This document shows, one piece after another, positions 1 to 11,415 of a stretch of 64,000 nt of DNA. Origin of the DNA: Streptomyces sp. NBC_00582 (GTDB lineage: Bacteria; Actinomycetota; Actinomycetes; Streptomycetales; Streptomycetaceae); the NCBI RefSeq assembly GCF_036345155.1, contig NZ_CP107772.1, positions 2,170,001 through 2,234,000 of the forward strand, written 5' to 3'. The notes under the pieces were generated by a model that ran no database searches, was not told the DNA's origin, and was given only the letters and a program-made list of their open reading frames with translations. Made by a program: the position numbers and the translations under genes. The stretch's first letter is position 1. Every line of letters begins with the position of its first letter.

Positions 1-639
1 ATAGCCGAGGCGTACCCGGTGCACCTCCTTCCGCCGGTGACCATCGCCTGCTCGCACGAGCACGCGGCCTGGCCGGGGACCGTCAGCATCTCCTCCGTGA
101 CCCTTCACGCGGTGGTACGGGACATCGCGGCGTCGCTGCGCCGCTCGGGCGTCGAGGCCCTGGTTCTGGTCAACGGACACGGCGGGAACTACGTCCTGGG
201 CAACGCGGTCCAGGAGTCCTCCGCCCGCGGTGAGCGGATGGCGCTCTTCCCGGCCCCGGAGGACTGGGAGGCGGCGCGGGAACGGTCCGGGGTGCGGACC
301 TCGCTCCTCACCGACATGCACGCCGGGGAGATCGAGACGTCGATCCTGCTGCACACCCATCCGGAACTCGTCCGGCCCGGTTACGAGTCCGCCGATTTCA
401 CCGCGGACGACCGTCGCCATCTGCTCACGCTGGGAATGTCCGCCTATACCGATTCGGGCGTCATCGGCCGTCCTTCCCTGGGGTCCGCGGAAAAGGGGAA
501 GGAACTCCTCGCGAGCCTGGCGGATTCCTTCGGCGCGTATTTCTCACTGCTGACTTCGCGGAAGCCGACTTCGGAGAAGTCACCGAGCCCGGAGAAAACC
601 TGGGACTCGGGGGACTCCGGGGACTCCGGCACCGAGTAG
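1..639 (+). CDS. creatininase-family amidohydrolase, 5' end outside window
   Basis: The reading frame is open from base 1, so the N terminus lies outside the window; at least 212 residues remain. The motif NGHGGN (about residue 57) and the downstream DMHAGEIETS block are the signature metal-binding and catalytic elements of the creatininase/ArfB/MftE fold, a metal-dependent hydrolase of cyclic or formyl amides. The last 30 residues are a Ser/Glu/Asp-rich tail containing three DSG repeats, and this tail is antisense to the converging membrane-protein gene. The substrate is unknown. In archaeal riboflavin/F420 synthesis a creatininase-family member (ArfB) deformylates a GTP-derived pyrimidine, which is of interest because a PTPS-like gene sits in the facing operon. 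Family assignment is firm; function is open. Confidence 0.85.
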   Translation: MAEAYPVHLLPPVTIACSHEHAAWPGTVSISSVTLHAVVRDIAASLRRSGVEALVLVNGHGGNYVLGNAVQESSARGERMALFPAPEDWEAARERSGVRTSLLTDMHAGEIETSILLHTHPELVRPGYESADFTADDRRHLLTLGMSAYTDSGVIGRPSLGSAEKGKELLASLADSFGAYFSLLTSRKPTSEKSPSPEKTWDSGDSGDSGTE

Positions 640-1871
640 GCCGCCGTGCGCACGGGGCCGCTCTCACCGGCCCCGGCACCGGCGGCCCCGTTCTCCTCGG
701 CCTGGGCCCCCTGCGGCCGACCGGCGCGTACGGCCGCGTACCAGCGCACGACGAGGACGACCGCCCCCGGCAGCGCGGCGACGAAGCTCAGCACGCCGTA
801 GACCACCGCCACCGACAGGCCGGTGTCCGCGCCGAGTCCGGCCGCGCCGAACGCCCAGGCGGTGACACCCTCGCGGGGGCCCCAGCCGCCGACGTTGAGC
901 GGCACGGCCATGGCGAGCAGGGCGAGCATCGCGATCGGCAGCAGGGTGAGGACGGTGACGGAGGAGCCGGCGACCCGCGCGGCCACGACGAACATCGCGA
1001 CGTACCCGGCGAGCACGACCACCGACGACAGGGCGACCCCCGGCCCGTTGCGCCGCGACAGCAGCCCCTCGCGCGCCTCGGCCAGCAGCCCGCCGAGACG
1101 CCCGGCCGTACGCGTCCGGGAGGAGTTCATGCGCAGCGCGAGGACCACGGCGAGCGCCCCCACCCCGGCCAGCAGGATCAGCGGGGCGAGGCCGCGCGCC
1201 TCGGCCATGACCGGGGAGGGCAGCACCAGCAGGACCGTTACGCCCGCGACGGCCAGCGCGAGCTGTCCCGCCGTGCGCTCCAGCACGACCGCCCGTACAC
1301 CGCGCCCGACGTCACCGGCGCTCTGCCCGTGCCGCACGGCGCGGTGCACGTCGCCGAGGATCCCGCCGGGCAGCGCCGCGTTCAGGAACAGCGCCCGGTA
1401 GTAGTCGGCGACCGCCGCGCCGAACGGCAGCCGGATCCGCAGGCCGCGCGCCACCAGCGCCCACCGCCAGGCGCTGAACACCGTGGTGACCGCGCCGATC
1501 CCGAGCGCGAGCAGCAGCGTCGGGACGTCGATGCGGCGCAGCCCGTCCAGGAACACGCCCGTCCCCATCCGCCACAGCAGCACCACGAGGATGAGGACGC
1601 CGGCGACCGTCCCGAAGTGCGTGCGCAGGGCGCGCGAGGCGAGGACCCTGCGCCACGCCGGCGGGGTGCGGTGCGCCTTGGTCACGATGACGCCGATCCG
1701 GGCCTCGGACACGGCGGGACCGGTGCGCGCCACCGACGGGGCGCGCGGCGGGCGCCGTACGGCCGGGGCGCCCTCGACCCGCACCGCGGGCGCGGCCGGC
1801 ACGCGGGCGGCCGGCGGACCGGCCGCCTCGCGCCCCCGGCCGGTCCGCGCGCTCACCGTCTCGGCGCTCAT
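444..1871 (-). CDS. lysylphosphatidylglycerol-synthase-TM/flippase-like integral membrane protein
   Basis: This 475-residue protein has a basic, Ala/Pro-rich N-terminal stretch of about 70 residues, followed by about eight hydrophobic segments typical of the LPG_synthase_TM (UPF0104/AglD-like) family. Landmarks are LPGGILGDVHRAVRHG in the first third and VPLNVGGWGPREG near the end of the membrane part. Members translocate or act on lipid-linked substrates, so a role in moving a glycolipid made by the neighbouring glycosyltransferase is a reasonable inference. It is the last gene of a minus-strand operon; its ATG shares one base with the upstream methyltransferase stop. The final 90 or so residues are hydrophilic, Ser/Glu-rich and partly antisense to the creatininase gene (196 bp overlap), so the tail may be non-conserved. 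Confidence 0.85.
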   Translation of the reverse strand: MSAETVSARTGRGREAAGPPAARVPAAPAVRVEGAPAVRRPPRAPSVARTGPAVSEARIGVIVTKAHRTPPAWRRVLASRALRTHFGTVAGVLILVVLLWRMGTGVFLDGLRRIDVPTLLLALGIGAVTTVFSAWRWALVARGLRIRLPFGAAVADYYRALFLNAALPGGILGDVHRAVRHGQSAGDVGRGVRAVVLERTAGQLALAVAGVTVLLVLPSPVMAEARGLAPLILLAGVGALAVVLALRMNSSRTRTAGRLGGLLAEAREGLLSRRNGPGVALSSVVVLAGYVAMFVVAARVAGSSVTVLTLLPIAMLALLAMAVPLNVGGWGPREGVTAWAFGAAGLGADTGLSVAVVYGVLSFVAALPGAVVLVVRWYAAVRAGRPQGAQAEENGAAGAGAGESGPVRTAAYSVPESPESPESQVFSGLGDFSEVGFREVSSEKYAPKESARLARSSFPFSADPREGRPMTPESV

Positions 1872-2890
1872 CAGGCGCGTCCCGTCGGCCGGGCCAGGGC
1901 GAGCAGGTCGCTGTGGTGGACGGTGACCCGCAGCTCGCCCGCCTGGCAGGCGGCGAGCCGGGCCGCCAGATAGGTCTCGGCGCGTTCGGTGAGGTCGGGG
2001 CGCTGCTCGACGGCCGCGCCGACCCAGCCGCGCAGCCACTGGGCGGTCAGCGCGGCGTGCTCGGGGCCGAGCCGCCAGGGGCTCGGGTGGACCTTGACGG
2101 TGGCGCCGTGGTCGGCGAACGCCTCGCAGGCGACGCCCACCGCGTCCGGGCCGAGCAGTCCGCCACGCCGCTGGTGGTCGTTGAACGCGGCGGTGAGCTC
2201 CTCGTCCATCGGGTCCGGCGTGGAGAACTCGACGCGGCCGGCGACGGACAGCGTCAGCAGAGCCGGGCAGCCGGCGCCCGCGCAGGCCGCGGCGAGCGTC
2301 TCGATCTCCTCGCGGGTGAGGACGTCGAGGAGCGCGGAGGCGGTGACCAGCGCGGCGCCGGTCAGGGCGTCCGGGGTGAGCCGGGCGACGTCGCCGCGCC
2401 GGGTCTCCACGGTGACCCGGCTGCCGTCGGCGGCCGCGCGCGGGGAGGCGACGGCCGCGAAGTGCAGCAGGTAGGGGTCGCGGTCGTGCAGGATCCAGTG
2501 CTGGCCGCCGTCCAGGCGGGGCGCGAGCCAGCGGCCCATCGAGCCGGTGCCGCAGCCCAGGTCGTGCACGGCGAGGGAGCCGCCCCGGCCGCTCGGCAGG
2601 TTCGCGAGCCGGATCCGCAGCGGGTCCAGCAGGTCCACCGCCCGCGCCGCCGCGTCCGCGGGCTCGCGCAGCTGGAGCCACTCGGGCGCGTACCGGGGCT
2701 GGTCCTCGGGACCGGCCTCGCGCAGCCGTACGGTGGGCCGCTCGCCGGGCCGGGCGACGGGGCCGGCGCCCGCTATCACCGCGCCGTCGCCGGCCTCCGT
2801 CACCACGTCGGTGGCGGTCTCGGTCACGGCGCCGGTGCCGGCCTCGGCGACGGCCGCGCCGCCGTCCTGCAACGTCACGGTCTCGGTCAT
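1871..2890 (-). CDS. class I SAM-dependent methyltransferase
   Basis: The 339-residue protein has an Ala/Thr/Val-rich low-complexity N terminus of about 60 residues. A Rossmann methyltransferase core follows, with motif I HDLGCGTGSMGRW near residue 107 and the acidic HDRD loop after it. The start at 2890 is preceded by GAAGGAGG eight bases away. An in-frame ATG at 2977 that overlaps the glycosyltransferase stop (ATGA), with its own GGAGG five bases upstream, is an equally possible start and would add 29 residues. The gene sits between glycosyltransferase and flippase in one operon, so it probably methylates the same small molecule or lipid intermediate. The acceptor is not readable from sequence. 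Confidence 0.85.
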   Translation of the reverse strand: MTETVTLQDGGAAVAEAGTGAVTETATDVVTEAGDGAVIAGAGPVARPGERPTVRLREAGPEDQPRYAPEWLQLREPADAAARAVDLLDPLRIRLANLPSGRGGSLAVHDLGCGTGSMGRWLAPRLDGGQHWILHDRDPYLLHFAAVASPRAAADGSRVTVETRRGDVARLTPDALTGAALVTASALLDVLTREEIETLAAACAGAGCPALLTLSVAGRVEFSTPDPMDEELTAAFNDHQRRGGLLGPDAVGVACEAFADHGATVKVHPSPWRLGPEHAALTAQWLRGWVGAAVEQRPDLTERAETYLAARLAACQAGELRVTVHHSDLLALARPTGRA

Positions 2891-2973
2891 GGTGGGGGCC
2901 TCCTTCGGGCCCGGCTGGGTGGGGATGGCCCCCACGCGCCGCGCCACGTCCGCCGGGGTCGCCGTCGTCTTCC

Positions 2974-4688
<1,715 letters not shown>

Positions 4689-4693
4689 TCAGG

Positions 4694-5686
4694 TCAGGCG
4701 CTCTTGCTGGTCCCGGACGGGTACCTGACGCGGTGACACAGGGCGGGGATCTCGCCCGACGCCAGCCTCGGCATCACCTCCGGCAGCTCCTCGAACGCGC
4801 TTTCCCCCGTGACGAGCGCGTCTAGCGCCGGGTCGGCCAGCAGGTCGAGGGCGAGCGCGAGCCGGTCGGCGTAGCTGCGGTTCGCCCGGGCCGGGGAGAC
4901 GGTCCCGACCTGGCTGCTGCGGATGACCAGCCGGCGCGAGTGGAAGGCCTCACCGAGCGGCAGCGCCACCGCCCGGTCGCCGTACCAGCTCAGTTCGAGG
5001 ACGGTGCCCTCGGCACGCAGCAGTTCCAGGGAGCGGGTCAGGCCCTGCTCGGTGGCGCTGGCGTGCACGACCAGGTCGCAGCCGCCGAGCGCGTTGCTCG
5101 GCAGCGCGAAGCCGACCCCGAGCGCCTCGGCGGTCTTCGCGCGCGCCGGGTCGGCGTCCACCAACTGCACCCGCACACCCGGGAAACGGGCCAGCAGCGC
5201 CGCGACCGAACAGCCGACCATGCCGCCGCCGACCACCGCGATCCGGTCCCCGACCAGCGGCCGCGCGTCCCACAGCGCGTTGACGGCGGTCTCCACGGTG
5301 CCGGCCAGCACGGCCCGCGCGGCCGGCACGGAGTCCGGTACGACCGTGACGGCCGTCTCGGGGACGACGTACCGCGTCTGATGCGGATACAGGCAGAACA
5401 CGGTCCGCCCGACGAGCCGCGCGGGGCCCTCCTCCACCACCCCCACACTGAGGTAGCCGTACTTCACGGGCGCCGGGAAGTCGCCCTCCTGGAACGGCGC
5501 CCGCATCACGGCGTGCTGGCTCACGGGCACCCCTCCGCGGAAGACGAGCGTCTCCGTGCCGCGGCTGACCCCCGAGTACAGCGAACGGACCACGACCTCG
5601 CCCTCGCCCGGCTCCGGAAGGGCGACGTCGCGGACCTCACCCCGCCCCGGGGAGTCGATCCAGAACGCGCGTCCGCTGCGGTTCAT
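4694..5686 (-). CDS. zinc-type (MDR) alcohol dehydrogenase family oxidoreductase
   Basis: This 330-residue protein has a GroES-like N-terminal half ([15 protein letters not shown], where classical zinc ADHs have the catalytic Cys; here Ser, as in BchC-like members). A Rossmann domain follows with [16 protein letters not shown] and an acidic residue in [10 protein letters not shown] that suggests NAD(H). The start at 5686 is chosen because AGGAGG sits six bases upstream; an ATG at 5692 would abut the ribosome site. It is the promoter-proximal gene of the operon running to 444. An oxidation or reduction of a hydroxyl on the pathway intermediate is the likely role; no substrate can be read. Confidence 0.85.
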   Translation of the reverse strand: MNRSGRAFWIDSPGRGEVRDVALPEPGEGEVVVRSLYSGVSRGTETLVFRGGVPVSQHAVMRAPFQEGDFPAPVKYGYLSVGVVEEGPARLVGRTVFCLYPHQTRYVVPETAVTVVPDSVPAARAVLAGTVETAVNALWDARPLVGDRIAVVGGGMVGCSVAALLARFPGVRVQLVDADPARAKTAEALGVGFALPSNALGGCDLVVHASATEQGLTRSLELLRAEGTVLELSWYGDRAVALPLGEAFHSRRLVIRSSQVGTVSPARANRSYADRLALALDLLADPALDALVTGESAFEELPEVMPRLASGEIPALCHRVRYPSGTSKSA

Positions 5687-5714
5687 CGGCATCCTCCTGA
5701 ACGATCTGCAACCG

Positions 5715-5736
5715 GTGCACGTACCGAGGTGTGCAC
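5715..5736. promoter_or_regulatory. candidate operator in divergent promoter region
   Basis: The palindromic hexamer GTGCAC occurs twice, ten bases apart, in the 108-bp gap between the dehydrogenase (minus) and the phosphatidyltransferase (plus). Its position between divergent starts suits a regulator site, but no regulator is identified. Confidence 0.3.
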
Positions 5737-5794
5737 AGGTCGCGCACAGTACGCGGCACTGATCATCTCTGTCACCTGGCCGGAGGAATGTGCG

Positions 5795-6553
5795 GTGGCC
5801 CTGAACAACACTTACGACGCAAGGCTGGTCCAGCAGGAGACCGCTGTGGGAGCGGGCGTGCAGATCCTGTTGCTGGCCCTGCTCGGCTCGGCGATCGGCA
5901 TGGGGCCGGCGGGCTGGGTCACCGGCCTCGTCTTCGCCGTCGCCACCTGGGCGGTCCTCTCCCGGGCCCTGCACCGCTCCCGGCTGCGCTCCTTCGGCCC
6001 CGCCAACCGGGTCACGCTCGGCCGCGCCACCCTCGTCGGCGGGGTGACCGCCCTGGTCGCCGACTCCTTCGAGTCCGCCCCGCCGGTCACCCTGCTGGTC
6101 GGCCTCACCGCCGTCGCCCTGATCCTCGACGGCGTCGACGGCAAGGTCGCCCGCCGCACCGGCACCTCCACCGCGCTCGGCGCCCGCTTCGACATGGAGG
6201 TCGACGCGTTCCTCATCCTCGTCCTGAGCGTGTACGTCTCCACGCAGCTCGGACCGTGGGTCCTGCTGATCGGCGCCATGCGCTACGTCTTCGTCGCCGC
6301 CGCCCGCGTCGCCCCCTGGCTCAACGCGCCGCTGCCGCCGAGCATGGCCCGCAAGACCGTCGCCGCCCTCCAGGGCATCTGCCTCCTCGTCGCCGGCGCC
6401 GACCTCCTCCCCCACGCCGGCAACCTCGCCGTCGCGCTGCTGGCCCTCGGCTCCCTGCTCTGGTCCTTCGGCCGCGACGTCCTGTGGCTGTACCGCACCT
6501 CCCGGCCGCGGGCGCAGCGCCCGGTGGAGCAGCGGGTCCTCGAACTCGCATAG
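5795..6553 (+). CDS. CDP-alcohol phosphatidyltransferase family protein
   Basis: A GTG start at 5795 with GGAGGA upstream gives 252 residues and several hydrophobic helices. The diagnostic motif D-G-x2-A-R-x8-G-x3-D-x3-D is complete, from DGKVAR to FDMEVD around residues 115-137. Family enzymes move a phospho-alcohol from CDP-alcohol (or the reverse head-group chemistry) at the membrane, making phospholipids or inositol/glycerol lipids. The gene is divergent from the dehydrogenase/PTPS/GT operon, 108 bp away, which suggests co-regulation and a lipid end product for that cluster. Substrate specificity is not determinable. Confidence 0.9.
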   Translation: MALNNTYDARLVQQETAVGAGVQILLLALLGSAIGMGPAGWVTGLVFAVATWAVLSRALHRSRLRSFGPANRVTLGRATLVGGVTALVADSFESAPPVTLLVGLTAVALILDGVDGKVARRTGTSTALGARFDMEVDAFLILVLSVYVSTQLGPWVLLIGAMRYVFVAAARVAPWLNAPLPPSMARKTVAALQGICLLVAGADLLPHAGNLAVALLALGSLLWSFGRDVLWLYRTSRPRAQRPVEQRVLELA

Positions 6554-6597
6554 CTCTCGACCGGCGTTCACGCCCCTGTGCCGTAGCCCCCACGGGA

Positions 6598-6632
6598 AAG
6601 GGCCCGCACCGTCATGGACGGTCCGGGCCCTT
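6598..6632. terminator. bidirectional terminator between convergent genes
   Basis: AAGGGCCCG and CGGGCCCTT pair, followed inward by ACCGTC/GACGGT around a 3-base loop, with one C-C mismatch. The strong hairpin lies between the plus-strand phosphatidyltransferase stop (6553) and the minus-strand MFS stop (6682). Confidence 0.85.
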
Positions 6633-6681
6633 CCGTATGGGCCGCGCCGAGGGCATTCCCACGACGGTGCCGACCGCGTTC

Positions 6682-7935
6682 CTACGATCCCGCCGACCGC
6701 GTTTCCACGACCGTCTCGGCGTTGGTACGACCGTCTCGGCGGCGTCGGCCGGGCAGCAGGGCGACGGCGGCGGCCGGTACCGCGGCGAGCAGCAGCCAGG
6801 GCACCGCGGGAGGCAGCCCGGTGTCGAGAAGGGCGCCGGTGGCCGCGCTGCCGAGCAGCACGATCAGGCCGGAGACGGACGACAGCGCCCCGGTGTAGAG
6901 ACCGAGCCGGCCCCTCTCGGCGAGGTCGGGGACCCAGGCGCGGGCGGCGGGCGCGACGAGCATCTGGCCCAGGGTGAGCAGCACGACGAAGGCGGCGGCG
7001 GGCAGCAGCCCGGCCGTCCCGGTCCGCCCCGCGGGCAGCGCGGCGGCGACCACCGCGAACCCGGCGGCGATCAGCGCGAGGCCGGCCGCCAGGCAACGGC
7101 GGGTGCTCAGCCGGTCCCCCGCCCACCGGGTGACGGGCAGTTGGGCGGTCACCACCAGCAGCGACGACAGCGCGAACAGCCAGGCCAGCGGCGCCTGCGA
7201 ACCCGCCGCGCGCTCCACCTCGGCGGGCAGGGCGAGGTAGAGCTGGTTGTAGGCGAGGAGGTAGGCGCCGTAGGCACAGCACAGGGCGAGGAAGCGTCGG
7301 TTGCGCAGCAACGGGCCGATCCCGCCCCGGACCCGGACCCGCTCCCGGCCGGGAAGGTGCTGCGGCAGCAGCCTCGCGTGGGCGACGAACACCACGACGA
7401 AGACCCCGGCGCCCGCGAGACACACGGTTCGGAAGTCGACCGACAGCAGCAGCGCGCCCAGCAGCGGTCCGACGAACGCCCCGGTCTGTCCGGCGACCGT
7501 GAACAGCGCCAGCACCCGGGTGCGCGGACCGCCGGCCGCCTCCTCGTGGAGAACGGCCTGCCGGGCCACCTCCGACTCGACCGCCGGGGAGAACAGCGCG
7601 GCGGCGAACCCGACCAGCAGCACGGCCCCGATCACCGCCCAGGGCTCCTCGGCGTACCCGAGCCAGCCGAACCCGGCGATCCGCAGCGCACAGCCGGCCA
7701 GGACGACGGGCCGCACCCCGTACCGGTCGGCCAGCGCCCCGCCCACCACGAACAGCCCCTGCTGGCTGAAGGTCCGCAGCCCCAGCACGAACCCGACGAG
7801 CCACCCCGCCATCCCCACCGCCGTGCCCAGATGCCCGGCGAGGAACGGCAACACCGCGAAGAAGCCCACGTTGAAGGCGAGTTGGGTGAGGACGAGAAGC
7901 CGAAGGAGAGGGGAGAGACGCCCAAGACCCTTCAT
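6682..7935 (-). CDS. MFS transporter (MdtH-like exporter)
   Basis: The 417-residue protein has twelve predicted hydrophobic segments. The MFS loop 2-3 signature is [12 protein letters not shown], and [21 protein letters not shown] in TM4-5 resembles drug/proton antiporters. Its ATG overlaps the stop of the fused permease gene (ATGA), so it is the last gene of the GNAT-binding protein-permease operon. In bacterial metallophore loci an MFS exporter is coupled with a NikA/CntA-type importer; the same logic could apply here but is inference. Alternative: a drug efflux pump riding in a peptide transport operon. Confidence 0.85.
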   Translation of the reverse strand: MKGLGRLSPLLRLLVLTQLAFNVGFFAVLPFLAGHLGTAVGMAGWLVGFVLGLRTFSQQGLFVVGGALADRYGVRPVVLAGCALRIAGFGWLGYAEEPWAVIGAVLLVGFAAALFSPAVESEVARQAVLHEEAAGGPRTRVLALFTVAGQTGAFVGPLLGALLLSVDFRTVCLAGAGVFVVVFVAHARLLPQHLPGRERVRVRGGIGPLLRNRRFLALCCAYGAYLLAYNQLYLALPAEVERAAGSQAPLAWLFALSSLLVVTAQLPVTRWAGDRLSTRRCLAAGLALIAAGFAVVAAALPAGRTGTAGLLPAAAFVVLLTLGQMLVAPAARAWVPDLAERGRLGLYTGALSSVSGLIVLLGSAATGALLDTGLPPAVPWLLLAAVPAAAVALLPGRRRRDGRTNAETVVETRSAGS

Positions 7936-9887
7936 GACGCGACGTCACCCCGCTTGTTGGGACGGTCTTTCGCTCGGCCCTGCGCCGCCGTGACCGCGAG
8001 GGCGCCCAGCAGGGCGAGGACGGCTGCGGGGGCGAGCACGGCCCAGGGGGCGCGTTCGGCGTAGGGCTGGTTCTCGGCGAGCAGCAGCCCCCACTCGGGC
8101 GACGGCGGCTGCGCACCGAGCCCGAGGAAACCCAGCGACGCGAGCGCGAGGGCGACCCCGGGCAGCCGCAGCAGGGCGTGCCGGACCACCGGCGGGACGA
8201 CGGCGGGCAGAAGCCCCCGCCGCAGCAGATGCCACCGCCCGGCCCCCAGGGCACGCGTGGCGGTGAGATGCAGGGCGGCCCGCTCCTGCCGCAACAGGGC
8301 GGAGGTGTGCGCGGCGAGCGGCGCCCACGCCACCACGGCCACCGCGACCACGGGCGTCGCACCCCCACCGCCCCACAGCGCGGCCACGAGCAGACCGGCC
8401 AGCACGGGCGGCACGGCGTTGACGGTGTCCACGAGCGGCCCCGACAAGCGGGGCGACAACCCGAGCAGCACCCCGGCGACCAGGGCGAGCACGCTCACGG
8501 CGAGGGCGAGCAGCAGGGTGTCGAGAGCGCCGTGGGCGACACGGGCCAGCATGTCCCGGCCGAGGGCGTCGGTGCCGAAGGGGTGGGCGGGGGTGGGGGG
8601 TCGGAGGCGGGTGGTGGTGTCGAGGGCGAGGGGGTCTCGGGGGAGGCCGAGGGCGATGACGACGAGCAGCAGAAGGCTGTATGCAATGGGCAGGATCCTG
8701 CGGTCGGTCGACGGGATTCTTCTGACCGCCGACGAGATGCTGCGAGCGGTCGACGAGATCCTGCGGGTTGTCGACGGGATTTTGCGGGCGGTCGACAGTG
8801 ATCCGCGGGCAGTCGACGGTGTCCCGTGGCGTGTATGCAGTGACACGTGGGGTGTATGCAGTGACACGTGGGGTGTATGCAGTGACCCGTGGGGTGTATG
8901 CGATGACCCGTGGGGTGTATGCAGTGGCCGGTGGAGTGTATGCAAGGCTCCGTCGCGCAGGGCGGGGCCCACCAGCCGTCCGACGGCGAGGCGGGCCGTG
9001 GCCGTGGTGACGGCGGCGAGGGCGACGAGTGCGAGCATGCCGGCCTGCAGGACGGGGAGGTCCTGGGCGAGTGCGGCCTGGAGGGTGGTCCGCCCCAGGC
9101 CCGGGATGTCGAAGATCTGTTCCACGGCGACGGCTCCTCCGGTCAGTCCCACGGCGAACAGGCCGAGGTTGGGGAGGAGTCCGGGCAGGCAGCGGTGCAG
9201 CGCGTGGCGGGCGACGGTCCGGCCGGGGAGTCCGCGTGCGGTGGCGGCCGAGGCCCAGGGCTCGGTGAAGGCGGCGGGCAGTTGGTCGTCGAGGAGGCGC
9301 CCGAGGACGGCTCCGGCCGGCAGGCCGAGGGCGAGCGCGGGCAGGACGGTCCACTGCGGGCCGTACCAGCCGAGGGCGGGCAGCCAGCCGAGTCGTACGC
9401 CGACGACGGTGGCGAGGACGGAGGCGGTGAGGAACTCGGGGAGCGCGGCGAGCGCGGCGGAGACCGAGCCGCCCGGGGTCCGTCCGTGGAGTCGGCGGCG
9501 GGCGCCGAGGTACAGGGTGCGGGCGCACACGGCGGCGGCCGTCACGCAGGCGACGACGAGGGACACCGCCATCAGCGACAGGGATGCCCCGAGGGCCTGT
9601 CCGACGGCGGGGGCGACCTCGGACCCGGAGATCCAGGACCGTCCGGCGTCCCCGCGCGGCAGCCCCCCGAGCCATCGCCCGAGGAGATTCAATGGGCCTT
9701 CGTCCAGGCCCAGTTGGGTACGGACCGCGGCCAGGACCTCGGGGGTGGGGTCGCGGTCGGCGGAGCGGGCCTTGAGGACGGTGAGCGCGGGGTCGGTGTG
9801 CGAGAGCCAGGGCAGCAGTCCGATCCCGCACACCAGCGCCGCGGCCAGTCCGGCACGCCACACCAGCGTGCCCAGTCTGCCTCCCAT
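7932..9887 (-). CDS. fused DppB-DppC type ABC transporter permease
   Basis: This 651-residue protein joins two permease domains that are normally separate genes. Residues 1 to about 305 are DppB/NikB-like ([21 protein letters not shown] and an EAA-like loop). Residues from about 398 are DppC/NikC-like ([19 protein letters not shown], then the [15 protein letters not shown] segment). Between them lies a Ser/Thr/His/Arg-rich linker of about 90 residues encoded by an array of 21-bp repeats. It starts six bases downstream of the binding-protein stop and has no strong ribosome site, so translation is probably coupled. Role: import of peptides, opine-like metal chelates or nickel. No ATP-binding subunit is encoded nearby. 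Confidence 0.85.
   Translation of the reverse strand: MGGRLGTLVWRAGLAAALVCGIGLLPWLSHTDPALTVLKARSADRDPTPEVLAAVRTQLGLDEGPLNLLGRWLGGLPRGDAGRSWISGSEVAPAVGQALGASLSLMAVSLVVACVTAAAVCARTLYLGARRRLHGRTPGGSVSAALAALPEFLTASVLATVVGVRLGWLPALGWYGPQWTVLPALALGLPAGAVLGRLLDDQLPAAFTEPWASAATARGLPGRTVARHALHRCLPGLLPNLGLFAVGLTGGAVAVEQIFDIPGLGRTTLQAALAQDLPVLQAGMLALVALAAVTTATARLAVGRLVGPALRDGALHTLHRPLHTPHGSSHTPHGSLHTPHVSLHTPHVSLHTRHGTPSTARGSLSTARKIPSTTRRISSTARSISSAVRRIPSTDRRILPIAYSLLLLVVIALGLPRDPLALDTTTRLRPPTPAHPFGTDALGRDMLARVAHGALDTLLLALAVSVLALVAGVLLGLSPRLSGPLVDTVNAVPPVLAGLLVAALWGGGGATPVVAVAVVAWAPLAAHTSALLRQERAALHLTATRALGAGRWHLLRRGLLPAVVPPVVRHALLRLPGVALALASLGFLGLGAQPPSPEWGLLLAENQPYAERAPWAVLAPAAVLALLGALAVTAAQGRAKDRPNKRGDVAS
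8679..8950. repeat. 21-bp minisatellite inside the permease linker
   Basis: About a dozen 21-bp units run head to tail. One half has units beginning GTCGAC (such as 8769-8830). The other has five and a half units beginning GTGTATGCAGTGACACGTGGG (8831-8950), the first two identical. The period preserves reading frame, giving repeats like SLHTPHV in the protein. Confidence 0.9.
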
Positions 9888-9892
9888 GCGGC

Positions 9893-11404
9893 TCAGCGCC
9901 GGGTGCCGGTGCCGACCAGGGTGCGCTCGTACGGGTCGAGGAGCACCCCGCCGACCGTGCCGGCGACACCGGTGATGACACGCTGGTGGACCAGGGGGAC
10001 GACGGCGTCGGTGCCGAGGACGCGGGCCTCGGCGGCCAGGGCGGCGTCCTGCCGCCGGTCGGTGTCGGCGACCGCCTGGGCGCGGGCGACGGCCCGGTCG
10101 ACGTCCTTGTCGCACAGCAGCGCCAGGTTGTAGCCGCCGTCGCAGGTGAAGTCGCCGGCGAGCAGGGAGACCGGGTCGCCGGTGTCGAGCAGGCTGTTGC
10201 GGGCGCCGACGAACGCGTCGAACTTTCCGGCCAGGGCGTCGCTCTCCAGCCGCGCGTACTCGCGCACCTCCAGCGTCACCGTGAACCCGGCCTTCTCCAG
10301 CTGCTGTTTCAACACCTGGGCGACTTCCGGGAGTTCGGGCCGGTTGTCGTAGGTGGCGAGGGTGATCGGGGCGCCGTCGGGCCGGCCGGCCCTCACCCGC
10401 CCGACGGGCGCGATCCGCTTGGCCTCGGCCCAGGTGACGGCGGGGCCGTAGATGCCGGCGCCGGGGTCGGCGTGGCCCTCGTAGACGCCGTCGGCGAGCG
10501 CGGTGGTGTCGACGGCGGCGCGGGCCGCGGCCCGCAGCGAGGCGTCCTTGAAGACACCCGACTCCGTGTTGAGGAACAGGCTGGTGGTGCGGGTGGTGGC
10601 GGTCTCGCGGCGGCTGCCCGCGTCGAGGGTGGCGGCCTGGGCGACGGGTATCGCCTCGGCGACGTCGATCTGGCCGGTGCGCAGGGCGTTGGCGCGGGCG
10701 GTGCCGTCGGCGATGAAACGGGCGTCGATGCCGGAGGCCTGGGCGCGGCCGCCCCAGTAGTCGTCGAAGCGGTCGAGGGCGGCGGCGGTGCTGCCGGTGA
10801 CCTCGGTGAGGGCGAAGGGGCCGGTGGCGGTGCCGACCGGGTCGACGGCGTTCTGGTCCTCGTACGCCTTGGGGGCGAGGACGGCGAGGCCGGGGCTCGC
10901 CAGCCGCAGCGGCAGCACGGGGTCGGGTGCGGTCGTGGTGATCCGTACGGCCGTCGCGCCGTCGGCCTCGGCCGTGAGGGTGACGCCGGCCAGGGCGGCG
11001 GGGGCGGGTTCGGCCCGGCCGGCGCGGGTGAGGGCGGTGACGACGGCGGTGGGGGTGACCCGCGTGCCGTCCTGGAACTGCGCCTCGCGCAGGGTGAACA
11101 GCCAGCTCCGGTCGTTCTCGCGCCGCCAGGACGCGGCGAGCGCGGGTGCGGCGGCGCCGTTGGCGTCGAGGGCGGTCAGGCCCTCGGTCACGCCGAGGCG
11201 GCTGAGGATCGTGGCGTCGGCGCCGTACGGGGAGAGGTTCTCGGCGGGCGGGAAGGCGAGGGCGACGCGCAGCCGCGAACCGTCCTTGCCGTCGGCCGTT
11301 CCGCCGCCGTCGCCGTCGCCGTCGCCGGGGGAGGCGAAACAGCCGGTGAGCAGCGGGGTGAGGAGGAGCGCGGTGAGCAGGCGCGGGCGGCGGGGAGGGT
11401 GCAT
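9893..11404 (-). CDS. lipoprotein substrate-binding protein, SBP_bac_5 (peptide/nickel) family
   Basis: The 503-residue protein begins with a lipoprotein signal (basic MHPPRRPR, hydrophobic stretch, lipobox LLTGC, Cys at about 22) and an acidic/Gly linker. A family 5 binding-protein body follows, with TALDANGAAAPALAASW and FTLREAQFQDGTRVTPTAV. It would sit on the outer face of the membrane and deliver its ligand to the fused permease downstream. Ligand could be an oligopeptide, nickel or an opine-type metallophore; nothing in the sequence decides. It lies in an operon after the GNAT gene (12-bp gap). Confidence 0.9.
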   Translation of the reverse strand: MHPPRRPRLLTALLLTPLLTGCFASPGDGDGDGGGTADGKDGSRLRVALAFPPAENLSPYGADATILSRLGVTEGLTALDANGAAAPALAASWRRENDRSWLFTLREAQFQDGTRVTPTAVVTALTRAGRAEPAPAALAGVTLTAEADGATAVRITTTAPDPVLPLRLASPGLAVLAPKAYEDQNAVDPVGTATGPFALTEVTGSTAAALDRFDDYWGGRAQASGIDARFIADGTARANALRTGQIDVAEAIPVAQAATLDAGSRRETATTRTTSLFLNTESGVFKDASLRAAARAAVDTTALADGVYEGHADPGAGIYGPAVTWAEAKRIAPVGRVRAGRPDGAPITLATYDNRPELPEVAQVLKQQLEKAGFTVTLEVREYARLESDALAGKFDAFVGARNSLLDTGDPVSLLAGDFTCDGGYNLALLCDKDVDRAVARAQAVADTDRRQDAALAAEARVLGTDAVVPLVHQRVITGVAGTVGGVLLDPYERTLVGTGTRR

Positions 11405-11415
11405 GGGAGACCGAT

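Noticed and set aside
4694..8368. Single 1224-codon minus-strand frame
   Set aside because: Only its last 330 codons are a real gene (MDR dehydrogenase); the rest is antisense to the phosphatidyltransferase and out of frame in the MFS and permease genes.
8831..8950. Tandem 21-bp repeats considered as a CRISPR array
   Set aside because: Units are contiguous without spacers and lie in frame within a permease gene; no cas genes nearby.
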